Below are positions 32,405-42,958 of a DNA stretch of 64,000 nucleotides, in pieces (positions within the stretch are counted from its first letter, which is position 1; each line of letters opens with the position of its first letter). Source of the stretch: Bactericera cockerelli (lineage: Eukaryota > Arthropoda > Insecta > Hemiptera > Triozidae). The notes below the pieces were generated by a model. It saw nothing but the letters and a program-made list of their open reading frames with translations, did no database searches and was not told the DNA's origin. Where the stretch lies: the NCBI GenBank assembly GCA_024516035.1, contig CM044955.1, positions 52,498,226 through 52,562,225 of the forward strand, written 5' to 3'. The position numbers and the translations under genes are program-made.

Positions 32405-32545
32405 GGCAACCGACCTCGGTAAGTTGATCGATATGGCGGACTTTTAACCTGGAGGTCGGTGGTTCAAGTCCCGGTCTCGGCGTGGATTTAGTAAAGCGAG
32501 TTTGCTTAGTTGTGATAACACAAAAGTGATTAACACAAATATTAA
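32405..32545 (+). mobile_element. tSINE-C copy
   Basis: ACCGACCTCGGTAAGTTGATCGATATGGC, GGTTCAAGTCCCGG, GCGTGGATTTAGTAAAGCGAG and AAAAGTGATTAACACAAATA. Confidence 0.82.
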
Positions 32546-33715
32546 AACTTTTTTTAAATAAACATAATACTGGCTCCAAACAAATTCTGGAATAAAGGAA
32601 GGCACTCTTTCGTCCTACTGGGGCAGATGGCTAGTTGAAGAGCCATGGAAATCGTGTGGATGCGGAATGCCTAGGCGATCCTATTACCAAGCCATCACAA
32701 ATTACAAAACAAAATTAAACACAATTAAATTTATTTTTTTTTTACAAATAAAAAACTTCATCCATCTTGCTGTCGTCGGGGATAGACCCCATATTGCTGA
32801 CGGCATTCTCTTTTTGTATTGCCAGACTCAATCGTTGTAAAAAATAGTGTTGAAAATTTCTTCATTTTCTGACTCCAGGAAGGCCCTTTTCTCAGATAAA
32901 AAAAGAGAAAAGAAGATGTAATTTACCTAGGAGAAACTTTTTTTTCCTGACCGCCCTTACTGCTGCAGCACCAACATACCTGGTTTTTTGGACATACCTA
33001 CAGCTAGCCAAATCACATTCGGGAGTTGGTCGTAATTTAGATTATTTATATAATATAAATTAATAATCTATGAAGAAAATAGAGGTAAGTAGGTACCAGG
33101 TACCTATGCAATATTAAGTAGGTAAACTTACTAATTATTAAGCATCTAATAGAGATTTAGTCAGGTCAATAAAATGGGAGATTGAGACAACCAGTGCCAG
33201 TGATAGACTTAAGAAGTTAAGAACATCTGTAGTAATTCAACACAGGGTTAGTTAAAGATGAACTCAGTTTTATTTGTGGTCACATTAGAAGTGATAAAAC
33301 AGTTTATATTGATGACTGCAACGCATAAGAAGAGGACACTTTGGTTTGACATTGACGAACTCTTTAAAAAGCATTAGATAATAATATACATGATCATCAT
33401 CATCATCATCGTTGAGTAGCATCATCCTGTTCGATGATAATGGTCACCAAACTTGATATTTTCATCAAGTTTATACAAGGAGGCTAATAATTAACAAAGG
33501 CCCACAGAACCAAGTTAATGAAAGTCTGATGTTTCCACTTATATACTTATTTTGCTCAAGGTGGGTGAAAAAGCAAAGCTAGTGCAAAAGTGAAAATATA
33601 CATACTATTATTATTATTATTATTTTCTAAAATGAGGAAATAATATATTTCAAAAGTAAAAATTTCTTCAAACTCACTACCTAGAGGAAGCGTGCCTCTG
33701 ATTAAATAGGTATAC
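32546..33715. other. AT-rich spacer, possible LINE tail at its left
   Basis: 32725-32840 (TTTATTTTTTTTTACAAATAAA, then a GGCATTCTC segment) resembles the minus-strand 3' ends at 36245 and 54395, which suggests another LINE tail family. An ATC run lies at 33390-33412. Confidence 0.35.
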
Positions 33716-33717
33716 CT

Positions 33718-33850
33718 ACCTACTATGGAGTCGACCTCCGTACCGCATTCAATAAGGCAGCGGACGAAGGATCAGGGGGGTTGGTTCGAGTATAAAGTAT
33801 GGCAAAATTTTGTTGGACTGGTCGGAGTGTCAAATCACTCTAGTAGTTTT
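33718..33850 (+). mobile_element. Decayed tSINE-C copy
   Basis: GTCGACCTCCGTACCGCATTCAATAAGGC and GGTTGGTTCGAGTATAAAG keep the layout of the tSINE-C head, with many changes. Confidence 0.5.
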
Positions 33851-34194
33851 TTAACCAACACAAATTTGATGACATTACTGGTAACCTATTCATAGGATAG
33901 AAAGAAAGTAGGGTTAAATTTGAACGTAAAAAAGCTCTTTTTATTCAAGCAACACATAGCTAGCTGGAACCCGGCACTTTGTCGCCATTATGGTTTTTGC
34001 CCGTGGCTAGCGTCCTATTTGGAATTTTAAAAAATCCTTTCTTAGCATGCCCCAAAATCAAATGCAGACTCTGTGCGCCAAAATTGGAGTCATTTTGCCC
34101 AACCATTTCTGAACTGCGCTGATCATGATTGAATGAATGTAGGTAAATGAATTTTGTGTATTTGAATATAGTACATCTTACATAATAAAATGAT

Positions 34195-34325
34195 TCGTTT
34201 ATGTGTGTGTGTGTTTGTGTGGTAGTTAAAAAACGCTATAACTTGAGAACCACAAGTAAGATTGTAAAACTTGAATGAAGGCAAACAGTTTAATGGAATA
34301 ACAACAACAACAACAACAACAATAT
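34195..34325 (+). repeat. TG microsatellite plus diverged shared module, and (AAC)n
   Basis: A TG run (34201-34220) is followed by GCTATAACTTGAGAACCACAAGTAAG and AAACTTGAATG, a diverged form of the CTCGAGAACGGTAAG module found after TG runs at 12909 and 39925. An AAC run lies at 34301-34322. Confidence 0.55.
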
Positions 34326-34774
34326 AACTCCGACACTCCCCGCCGTCATAGCAAGAAGCTTGTAGGCTGTTGCTATTTCCAATTTCATCTCCTGAGTTAT
34401 GTATGTGGGCTTCCATATTGCCATTTCCCGTAGGTATGACTTCTAGATACATAGATGAATAACTTTATGTATAATATCTTTGTATTAATGACCAATATGT
34501 TTGCGTACATAATATTTATGTAATTACCATAGAGGTATATCTAATTTAACTAGAGTGCCTAGGCAGAGGCATTCTGGAATTTCTGGTGGCGTATATTTGA
34601 TTTCCGTATTACTAAATATACTGGATGACCAATGATAGAATTTTGTTAAGGCAATATCTAGAATGCAACATTGAAGCACACTTCAAGATTAGCGCATCCT
34701 AAATAAACATTTTAGGCTAATTATTTTGCTTTATTTATATGCTACATTAATTATTATGTCCCAACCATTACGCC
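34326..34774. other. Spacer, no gene seen
   Basis: No repeat head, exon or convincing frame was recognised. Confidence 0.35.
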
Positions 34775-35100
34775 AGCCTCCGTGGCGTAATGATTGTGAC
34801 TACTGCCAGTAGTCCACAGATCCCGAGTTCGATCCCCGGTTGGAGCAGACTTTTCGAAGAAAATGCTGTTCCCTCCAAACACGTGAGGCTGGCATTTCCT
34901 ACCCTACCTAGGCTGAGTGAGGTTAATGTGGGTAGCTGGTACGATTCCCAGCGAATGGAGGGTAACACCCCGTCCTGATCAGAACGATAAAACCAAATAG
35001 AATCGCTGCCGTTGGGAAGGGCATCCAGCCATAAAAAAAGTGCTCTACCCTACCAACCTCAACCATGAGGTGAAACAATGTCGACCCCAATAGCAAGGTA
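34775..35100 (+). mobile_element. tRNA-derived SINE tSINE-D with the shared central domain
   Basis: Head: CCTCCGTGGCGTAATGATTG, B-box GAGTTCGATCCCCGG, then GGAGCAGACTTTTCGAAGAAAA. From about 34885 it enters the same domain as the 5S-headed SINE: GGCTGAGTGAGGTTAATGTGG, then CCAGCGAATGGAGGGTAAC. The end contains GGGAAGGGCATCCAGCCATAAAA, reminiscent of 3' ends of RTE-type LINEs. A SINE normally borrows such an end from its partner LINE. Confidence 0.82.
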
Positions 35101-35504
35101 AGCTAATATGTGATAAAGACAAGGGGTAGGGGGATATTTGTATGTTAATTGTTATGATTAAATTCAAATCTTCGGCGATGTGCTATTCTTTGTTTTCCAC
35201 TTAACGATATAAGCTAATTTCTTTCTCTTAATTCCTAATTACATTTTCAAGATTAGGCATCTCCAGCATGATACCAGATCGCGGTTTGAGCGTTCACAGT
35301 AGCTCAATTGTTGAATTTTGTGATCTTTTTGCTCAGTGAGCGATTTCGAGGTATAATCTAATCATAATATAACGTATACGTAACAGCAGCACCATAAAAA
35401 AAAGCTTCATTTAGAAGACTGTTTAGTTCTACTTGGGTATTATAAATTATGTGGAAGTCTAGTTTTCTAGGTTTTATTATCTGTTGTTGTAGTAGCAGCA
35501 ATTG

Positions 35505-35672
35505 AGACAGAAGTCAATAGGCAATAACCCCGTCTTTTAGTTAGGACATATGTATATATTTTGTTTATTTTTTTCTTATTATAATAATATTGTCAATTTG
35601 TATTTTAATTTTACCGCTAATTGTCTGTATATATTATGTTCTACTAATAAAGAGTTTCTAAATAAATAAATA
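35505..35672 (+). mobile_element. Family F LINE-type tail
   Basis: AATAGGCAATAACCCCGTCTTTTAGTTAGGACATATG, TA-rich stretch, CTAATAAAGAGTTTCTAAATAAATAAAT. The first 20 bp of the usual tail are missing. Confidence 0.72.
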
Positions 35673-36985
35673 AAAATTCTGATAGATATTCTGATGCGAA
35701 CGAGGTTGTATTAGAGTTAGTATTTTTATCCACCCCACCCTGTATATTAAATGTTGGGTGACTGCGTTGCATAAGATGCTTTTCCATAATTATGGTACCT
35801 ATAACCTTCATCTGGTTATAATTATTTGCTTCATGAGTTGATCGATTATTCATAATAGTTTCAATAAAATTTACAGGGTGGTTTCAAAACATACAAACAA
35901 AATGTACTGATTGATTGTGATAGAGCTTAACCTTTTTCTTCTATGCGTTTTCTTTAAAAAATCCATAACTAGCAAAATTTATATATTAATAATCTTACTA
36001 AACTACATTTTTTTAACGAACCAACAGATAATTATAAAAGATAATTTAATAAATACTTGTTATTTATTTTTTGAACCACACTAATGTACATATTTATGGC
36101 CTACACAAAACTGGTCGCGAGTTCTGTTTTTATTGGAAATTCAGTTTTATTTCCATTATCTTTATTTTGAATGAAAAACTTAATTAAGATTTGTACAGTA
36201 CGTAACAGGTTTTCAAAGTTAAAAGCACGTTGAAAAAATAAATACAAAATGGAATATTTTTTTTTTTTTTTATTGTTTATAAATCATAGTACAAAGGCCT
36301 CTTCGAGCCCTTGGTTGACAGGAAATGTGCCAAGTATGGCCGCCGCATTGCCTCTTTGGACGGCCATAGCAAGTCTCTGTTTGAAATAATATCCAGATTT
36401 TATGTCGCCTGTCACTTCAATGTCACTCTGTAAAATTTGGTACCTACTGAAGTTGGGTTCTAGCCCGTTTGATGCATACTTGTTCCGGCTGGGTGCAGTT
36501 AAAGTAGATATAGTTAATTTTTTAGTTTTCAGCGATTAAAGGGTGAAAGCCACGCCTTTAAAGTCAAAACAGCACTCTGCACTTGTACAGGTATATGTTC
36601 TGATATTCATGAAAGCATAAGTAGTGTTTTATTTAGAATATCAGCGCAAGACAGGCAGTTCTATTATGTACATCTAGTACAACTTCTCACTTTTCTTTTT
36701 CAACTAATTGACTAACTCTTCAATGTAATATTAGCGCTGGGATTACCTATTCTCAAAAAAAGTCTTTACATTAATTATGGAATATCGAAAAATCATTTCT
36801 TATTGCACAATTTGCACTACTCGAATAACCAGGGTGTTAAAGAGACGCAAAAAAAGACCACATAAAGAACCTTTAACTTTGTATAGGTAATTATGGATTA
36901 CCATTTCAGAGATATAGCCATACAACCCCCGTCATGTATTACTGAATCAAGGAACCAGTTTTTTGACATTTATTTAATAATTTAT
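35673..36985. other. Spacer with element ends and a possible LINE tail
   Basis: CACCCTGTA at 35709-35717 and TACAGGGTGG at 35873-35882 point away from each other, so they are not two ends of one element. The 36245-36450 region (T run, then GCCGCATTGCCTCTTTGG) may be a minus-strand LINE tail. 36580-36705 is a copy of the repeat at 15495. No gene was seen. Confidence 0.4.
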
Positions 36986-37006
36986 TAGAATTAAAAATAT
37001 TTTATT

Positions 37007-37098
37007 CCTGCGAATGGAGGGTAAAACCCCCGTCGTGATATGACCATGGCAGTTGAAAGCGACGTTAAACCCCACTTAAAAAAAAAAAAAAAAAAAAA
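37007..37098 (+). mobile_element. 5'-truncated 5S-headed SINE copy with target duplication
   Basis: It begins inside the central domain (CCTGCGAATGGAGGG), continues to GCGACGTTAAACCCCACTT and ends in about 20 A's. It is flanked by TATTTTATT on both sides (36998-37006 and 37099-37107). The internal part is almost identical to the full copy at 46149-46426. Truncation at the 5' end plus a flanking duplication is the signature of LINE-machinery retrotransposition. Confidence 0.85.
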
Positions 37099-37304
37099 TA
37101 TTTTATTGTTATTACTATGTAACGTGTGTCCGCTAATATTGTCAACATTATCTTTGATGTGTCTCGCGAGATTAGTTGGTTTAGGATTATTAAGAGATTA
37201 CGGAGGAATTAATCTCAGACTTAACCTCTGGATTTTAATACTCTCAGAATATGCGTAGGAAGTGCCCCATTTCTTTTATGGGAATGATTTTAATTATTAT
37301 TATT

Positions 37305-37435
37305 ATTTAAAACTTTATTGGTCATCTACATGATACATTCAACAAAATAGGGCATTAAAAAAAAGAACACAATAGAATATGTAGTGAACCAAGGGGCGAG
37401 GTTAAATCCTGTGGCTTTCTCTTCCACCGATGATT
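37305..37435 (-). mobile_element. Diverged family F tail
   Basis: Minus strand: CGGTGGAAGAGAAAGCCACAGG, TTTAACCTCGCCCCTTGG and an AATAAAGT-type end. The order matches family F, but the sequence is much changed. Confidence 0.55.
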
Positions 37436-37689
37436 AGACGAAAAAAAAATTAGATGCAAAAATATGTGCATCTATTTTTTTCAACTTTATAAGAATTTAT
37501 TGAGGCCGCATTATCAATGTGCTGTACTCAGAGTGTTAGGTGGTAAAAAATGTTTTAGGCATCAAACTCGCCTAGTGGGTTTTTTGAGAAGGGGAAAGCT
37601 CATGCCGAAAAGTGTGGGGCTCAGACATGGACCGCCCGGTATCCATGGCTGCCTATTCTAACTATAACCCGTGGCTCCTCATCAATATT

Positions 37690-37878
37690 AAACCATATTA
37701 TTATTATAGTAAGCTTTATTAGGTTAGAATAAAAAATATATACAGTAAAATACAATGAAATTATAAAGAAAAACAAAAAGATTAAGCAAAGATACAAGAA
37801 CAAAAAAAAAGAGAATAAAGTCCTACCTAAAGGGCGGGGTTATTGCCTGTGGCAATCTCTTCCACCCAACCCTTTGTG
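37690..37878 (-). mobile_element. Family F LINE-type tail
   Basis: Minus strand: AAAGGGTTGGGTGGAAGAGATTGCC, AACCCCGCCCTTTAGGTAGG, then a TTATTCTCTTTTTTTTTG stretch and an AATAAAGCTT end. It closely resembles the copy at 57493, including the downstream half. Confidence 0.75.
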
Positions 37879-37939
37879 GGACAGTTGTAGGACAGTTGTG
37901 GGACAGTTAAATATTACTTCAACAGTGGTTATTACACCT

Positions 37940-38090
37940 AGTGGTTACCTCCGTGGTTTAATAGTTTTGATTACTGAGTTCGATCACTGGTTGGGAAAAA
38001 ATTTCTATAACAAAATCTGTTCTCTCCAAAGAAACAAACAACCGAGGCTGGCATTTCCGGTCCAACCCAAACTGGGTGCTCTGTGTGTGA
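37940..38090 (+). mobile_element. tSINE-D partial copy
   Basis: TTACCTCCGTGGTTTAATAGTTTTG, GAGTTCGATCACTGGTTGGG, AAAATCTGTTCTCTCCAAAG and CCGAGGCTGGCATTTCCGG. The central domain is cut after CCAACCCAAACTGGGTG. Confidence 0.7.
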
Positions 38091-38738
38091 CTCTTTTGAA
38101 AATCGTATGCAGCCTTCTAGTATGTAGTTCTATAGTAACATTTTTGAATCTGATGAGAACATTTTTTAATCTAAAAAACTAAAATTTAATTAGACTTTAA
38201 TTAAGAGAAAATTTTATGGTATGTCACCCTCGTTAGTCTTTTCAAACTGATAATTTAGTCAGCCTTACAACACACTGAATGGAATGAACCTTTTGAAAGT
38301 AATAATTATAAAGCCTTTTCAATTAAAAAAAAGTCCTTTCATTTAACATGTAGTAGGTACCTATACATTACATAAGTGCAATACGCATAATAAGTATATG
38401 AGTATATGCATGGGATGTGCAAATTTTATCGAATGGACGTGTTATTCAGTATGAATGGAAACTCTATATCTCTATCTATGATAGAAAAGCCTGGAGCTTT
38501 CCTATGGTTTTATTTAAACTTCCTGTTTTATAAAAAATAAGACATACATTTATACAACACATATACCTAAATCTCATTAAAAAAATCGAAAAATGATTTA
38601 TGGAGGTCTGCTATTTTTTTTTTTTTTTTTATCTCTGTAACTACTCGTGTGATCGCATTCATCTTCTTTATGATTTGATATATTGCAAAAACACGTTTTT
38701 ACATTATCTTTTTGATCTACAAACTAAGGTACTAATAG
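38091..38738. other. AT-rich spacer, no gene seen
   Basis: T run at 38614-38630. No recognisable exon or repeat. Confidence 0.35.
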
Positions 38739-38740
38739 GT

Positions 38741-38850
38741 ATCTGGTAGTCAAGTTGTTAAGACTGTGAGGGTTAGTTGGTAGAAAATGCTTGCATTAAC
38801 CTCGCCTGGTGGTGGTAACCTTCCATTGAAGAGTGTTATTATTATTTCAT
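38741..38850 (+). mobile_element. tSINE-A, internally deleted
   Basis: CTGGTAGTCAAGTTGTTAAG, then directly ACTGTGAGGGTTAGTTGG, CGCCTGGTGG and CCTTCCATTGAAGAGTG. The B-box half of the head and part of the body are missing. Confidence 0.72.
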
Positions 38851-39792
38851 ATTATAATTAAAAAAAATCTTGTAACTGAAACACCATCTTGGTATACATA
38901 TGTCTTTTACATTGTAAGTCGGTACAGCCAGTACTGGCTATGTTTAATATTTTATTTTGGTAAGTTTAGGTAATTAGAGAGGTACCTAAGTACATTTTTT
39001 TCTAAGGAAGAAAAGAATCGATGGTGTGGTGATATTACATTCTCATTGTTAAAACGGATCATTTACAATGCACAACATAAATGAAGTTCAGTGATTTTAA
39101 AATAGTTAAAGAAGTACAATGCGATTGCTGTGCAATAATTTAGCTAAGACATCTGTCATTCCTATTTGTTTCTCCGACAATCCTAACTTTGTATGTACGA
39201 ATCCTAACTTTTTTTTATGAACATTTATTTAAAGAGAGGTCTATAACAATCGAAGTCCTTGCCCAATCCTAACTTTGTACAGGGTGATCGAAACCACCCA
39301 GCCACTATCTTTTTCTCGAGAACGGTTTGAGTTAGGATCTTGAAACAAAAAATTAGTCCCCTATATGGAGTCTGAAGTTTCATGGGAAAATATTTTGAAC
39401 CTCCGCCCACCGCCCCTAAGGGCGTTTTCAGGGGGGCACATGTCCGTTTATCTCGAATTTTAAATGGAATGCATATTTTTTTATTATACATTCAAAACAT
39501 GCAAAGCAAGTTAGTAACACTAGTAAAAAGAAAAAAAATATTCCTTGGTTCGAGTCCCGAAAAAACACAGTTTTTAGAAGAAAATGGACCCGGGTTCCGG
39601 AAGTCATTACCGGCACCCGGTAAACGTTGTAAAAAAACTAAAAATGTCAAAAAATAGGTAAAGTTCTCCTCTTTAATTAAATTTACTTACTTTTATTCTT
39701 CAAGTAAGTCATAGGTCCTTTAATTGGTCATAAACTTTTTTCAGGTTCAAAAGACCAAAAGTCCAGAAATTTAAATTCGACCCCCTATTTTT

Positions 39793-40431
39793 ACTTTCCT
39801 TATCCTATAATAAGGAAAGTATTGTATTCGTCGAAAATTTGACCTACCCAGTTTTTCACATTTCTGGACGAATCATAGCCTCGGGATACCAAAAAAGTTG
39901 TTTTCAGCCATTGGTCCGTGCGTCTGTCTGTGTGTGTGTGTGTGTAAACAGGATATCTCGAGAATGGTAAGAGCTAGAGACTTGAAATTTGGTATGCAAA
40001 TTAATTTTATACACCAGATGAACTACGAAATTTTTGGCTGAAATCGGCCGCAAGATGCGGCCGCAGGGCCGCAAATATTGGCCGCAACCGCCGCTTCTTT
40101 GAATTGGTTAAATATACAAAAAAAGTTAGAGAACAACATTTTCTCGCATTGAAAAAATAATAGGGGTTCACTCCGATCATTTTTTTGATACCTTGAACTT
40201 TTTGGAACCCGGCCCCAATTTACCGGTATTTTGGGGGGGACCCGCTTGGACTAACTTTTTCATTATTCACCCTAGATGGGGGTTGCGACATATCAAATCT
40301 AATGATTTTGAGGTGCTGATTACGAATTTGGCATTGATTTTTATCTATCTGTTACCGTTGAGTCACCAGTGGTAGAATTCGACTTATTTTTGGTGGATAA
40401 GGAAAGTCGTGTGATGTTTACACCAGATTTT
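39793..40431 (+). mobile_element. Hairpin-ended element inserted in the palindrome's left arm
   Basis: It begins with ACTTTCCTTATCCTATAATA and AGGAAAGT, a hairpin with an 11 bp stem, and closes with GGATAAGGAAAGT then ACACCAGA and a T run. The right arm of the palindrome gives the empty site, a T run, so the borders are clear. It contains a TG run (39926-39943), ATATCTCGAGAATGGTAAGAGC (39953-39974) and GCGGCCGC-rich sequence. A related copy lies at 61727-62220 on the minus strand. No coding capacity. Confidence 0.75.
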
Positions 40432-40624
40432 TTTTTCTTTAACATAAAAGTAGAAAATAAGTAGCATACAATGCAAAAAAAATTAACTCTCTGCGATTTT
40501 TTTCCTCAAAATGGCAGACGAATAACCTCTGAAAAGCGTTCATTTCCGTGCGCGTGAGTCATGACACGAGTCCGTGCCTGAAGTTTGTATGTACGATGTA
40601 GATAACTCACCTCTACAGATGTTC

Positions 40625-40795
40625 AAAAACACCACCCTCTGCTGCAATACATTTCCTTAGTCTGCCAGGATAGGTGGCATGAACTCTCTCTAGCTCCTCA
40701 GGTGTGATGTTCCGGCAGATCTCAAAGATGCGCAGCTTCACATTTTCCACATCTGTTGGTTGACCTGGTTCGGTATGCTAGATCTTTCACCTTTC
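40625..40795 (-). pseudogene. Transposase C-terminal remnant, left arm
   Basis: On the minus strand this matches the right-arm frame at 41220-41474: YRTEPG-like start, then PTDVENVKLRIFEICRNITP and a C-terminal EGGVFEHL before the stop. The reading is interrupted upstream near 40770, where a short indel lies (GTTGGTTGACC here, GTTGGCC in the other arm). Confidence 0.65.
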
Positions 40796-40959
40796 CCCAC
40801 AGGTGAAAATCGGTTAGGTCCAGGGTGCGGGTAGACAAAAAAAAATGAACTTTCCGCGATAACCTCTGAAATGTGTTCACTTCCATGCGCGTGAGTCATG
40901 ACACGAGTCCATGCCTGAAGTTTGTATGTACGATGTAGGTAACTCACCTCTACAAAATT

Positions 40960-41064
40960 AGAAAAAGAAGGACAACTGACGATAATATTATTAATTTTCG
41001 TTCTGCGGTTACTGTAAACCATGAAGTCAGCATCCGAGATAGGTATAGCGAGAGATTCGGCCAT
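40960..41064 (-). pseudogene. Possible transposase N-terminal remnant in the palindrome loop
   Basis: A frame starting ATG at 41064 (MAESLAIPISDADFMVYSNR) has a short layout like the helix-turn-helix start of insect Tc1/mariner-superfamily transposases. It runs into the duplicated 96 bp arm segment without the expected middle of the gene. This is weak and rests on position and general layout only. Confidence 0.3.
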
Positions 41065-41219
41065 TCCTTACACGTGCGTTGAGCAAATTCTAAAGGAGAG
41101 TTTTTTCATTATTTTCTCTGCATTAACAGCTAATTGCCAAGGATCAAGTGAATAGGTTAAATTAGGCCTCATTTTTATCTGAGGGTGCGAGAACAACTTG
41201 ATCGCTTGTTCCCTCAAAG

Positions 41220-41474
41220 ATGGATCGGCAAAGGAGGACCAAACCCTTATCCCCCGGCACCCTTGACGTGACCGTCATGGGTTTTTACCTGTGGGGAAAG
41301 GTGAAAGATCTAGCATACCGAACCAGGCCAACAGATGTGGAAAATATGAAGCTGCGCATCATTGAGATCTGCCGCAACATCACACCTGAGGAGCTAGAGA
41401 GAATTCATGCCACCTATCCTGGCAGACTCAGGAAATGTATTGCAGCAGAGGGTGGTGTTTTTGAACATCTGTAG
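41220..41474 (+). pseudogene. Transposase C-terminal remnant, right arm (IS630-Tc1-mariner superfamily)
   Basis: The frame shows GFYLWGKVKDLAYRTRP, ICRNITPEELERI and GRLRKCIAAEGGVFEHL before the stop. In insect transposases of this superfamily the catalytic-domain end has the form SPDLTP-DFFLWG, a KD-VYRTRP stretch, then a C-terminal CI-A-GGHFEHL. Here the SPD motif is degraded (PLSPGTLDVTV), so the DDE/D catalytic end is not functional. Only the last 80 or so codons remain. The same region in the other arm is at 40625-40795. Confidence 0.78.
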
Positions 41475-42259
41475 AGGTGAGTTATCTACATCGTACATAC
41501 AAACTTCAGGCACGGACTCGTGTCATGACTCACGCGCACGGAAATGAACGCTTTTCAGAGGTTATTCGTCTGCCATTTTGAGGAAAAAAATCGCAGAGAG
41601 TTAATTTTTTTTTGCATTATATGCTACTTATTTTTTACTTTTATCTTAAAGAAAAAAAAATAGGGGGTCGAATTTAAATTTCTGGACTTTTGGTCTTTTG
41701 AACCTGAAAAAAGTTTATGACCAATTTAAGGACCTATGACTTACTTGAAGAATAAAAGTAAGTACATTTAATTAAAGAGGAGAACTTTACCTATTTTTTG
41801 ACATTTTTAGTTTTTTTACAACGTTTACCGAGTGCCCGTAATGACTTCCGGAACCTGGGTCTATTTTGTTCTAAAAACTGTGTTTTTTCGGGACTCGAAC
41901 CAAGGAATATTTTTTTTTTTTTTTTACTAGTGTTACTAACTTGCTTTGCATGTTTTGAATGTAAAATAAAAAAATATGCATTTCATTTAAAATTCGAGAG
42001 AAACGGACATGTGCCCCCCTGAAAACGCCCTTAGGGGCGGTGGGCGGAGGTTCAAAATATTTTCCCATGAAACTTCAGACTCCATATTGGGGACTAATTT
42101 TTTGTTTTAAGATCCTAACTCAAACCGTTCTCGAGAAAAAGATAGTGGCTGGGTGGTTTCGATCACCCTGTATATAAGGATTGCATGGAAAGTATTTATA
42201 TTCCTACTCAGTAAGTGAAAATAAAACGTACGTACCCACCTACCTTAGGTATTAGAGTA

Positions 42260-42445
42260 TATTGAGAGCTGGAAGATCAGCATTACCTCGCTAGAAATCG
42301 TACAGCTACAGCCATTCCAGGAGCTGAAGTATTGTGTCAGAAAAAATACTGCCCTGGCCGGGTTTCGAACCCGCATGACGCGCATCCTTCCGATCTAGTC
42401 ACATTATGTAAGTGTTTACATCTAAACCACAGAGTTGGATTCCTC
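42260..42445 (-). mobile_element. tRNA-like SINE (separate family)
   Basis: Minus strand: ACTCTGTGGTTTAGATGTAAAC, ATGCGGGTTCGAAACCCGG (B-box with perfect T-arm pairing), then CCAGGGCAGTATTTTTTCTGAC and CAGCTCCTGGAATGGCTG. The head has an enlarged variable region. No other copy was recognised. Confidence 0.6.
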
Positions 42446-42489
42446 TGCCAACATCATAAAATCCGTATTACCTAGCTTTCTACAGCTTG

Positions 42490-42958
42490 TACCATTACAT
42501 AATCTACATAACACCCGTACATACATGAATTCACTACCATCATACATAACACCCGTACATACATGAATTCACTACCATCGTACATAACACCCGTACATAC
42601 AAAAATTCCCTACCATCATACATAACACCCGTACATACATGAATTCACTACCATCATACATAACACCCGTACATACATGAATTCACTACCATCATACATA
42701 ACACCCGTACATACATGAATTCACTACCATCATACATAACACCCGTACATACATAACAACCGTACATACATACATGAATTCACTACCATCATATATAACA
42801 CCAGCACATACATGAATTCACTACCATCACACATAACACCCGTACATACATACATGAATTCACTACCATCATACATAACACCAGCACATACATGAATTCA
42901 CTACCATCATACATAACACCCATACATACATGAATTCACTACCATCATACATAACTCC
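42490..42958 (+). repeat. Minisatellite, 38 bp units, about 12 copies
   Basis: The unit contains CATAACACCCGTACATACAT, then GAATTCACTACCATCATA. Some units carry an extra ACATACAT or CCAGCACATAC variant. The EcoRI-type GAATTC in most units gives a regular restriction pattern. Confidence 0.95.

Larger units (their letters stand above)
39280..42170. mobile_element. 2.9 kb TA-flanked giant palindrome from a Tc1/mariner-superfamily element
   Basis: The left arm (39280 to about 40860) and right arm (about 41225 to 42170) are inverse copies over about 950 bp, once a later insertion in the left arm (39793 to about 40431) is set aside. Terminal sequence is CAGGGTGATCGAAACCACCC and its inverse, flanked by TA (39278-39279 and 42171-42172). 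Both arms carry the 3' end of a transposase gene pointing toward the centre from opposite sides. The loop (about 40860-41225) holds a second copy of a 96 bp arm segment (40523-40618 and 40858-40956) and may hold the N-terminal end of the transposase. Confidence 0.85.

Noticed and set aside
35709..35882. Element bounded by CACCCTGTA and TACAGGGTGG
   Set aside because: The ends point outward, so they belong to two different elements or are chance.
37040..37258. 72-codon frame starting in the 5S-type SINE
   Set aside because: It begins in the SINE tail and crosses its poly(A), so it is not a gene.
42490..42958. CRISPR-like array
   Set aside because: Units are contiguous tandem copies with no unique spacers, in a eukaryotic genome.
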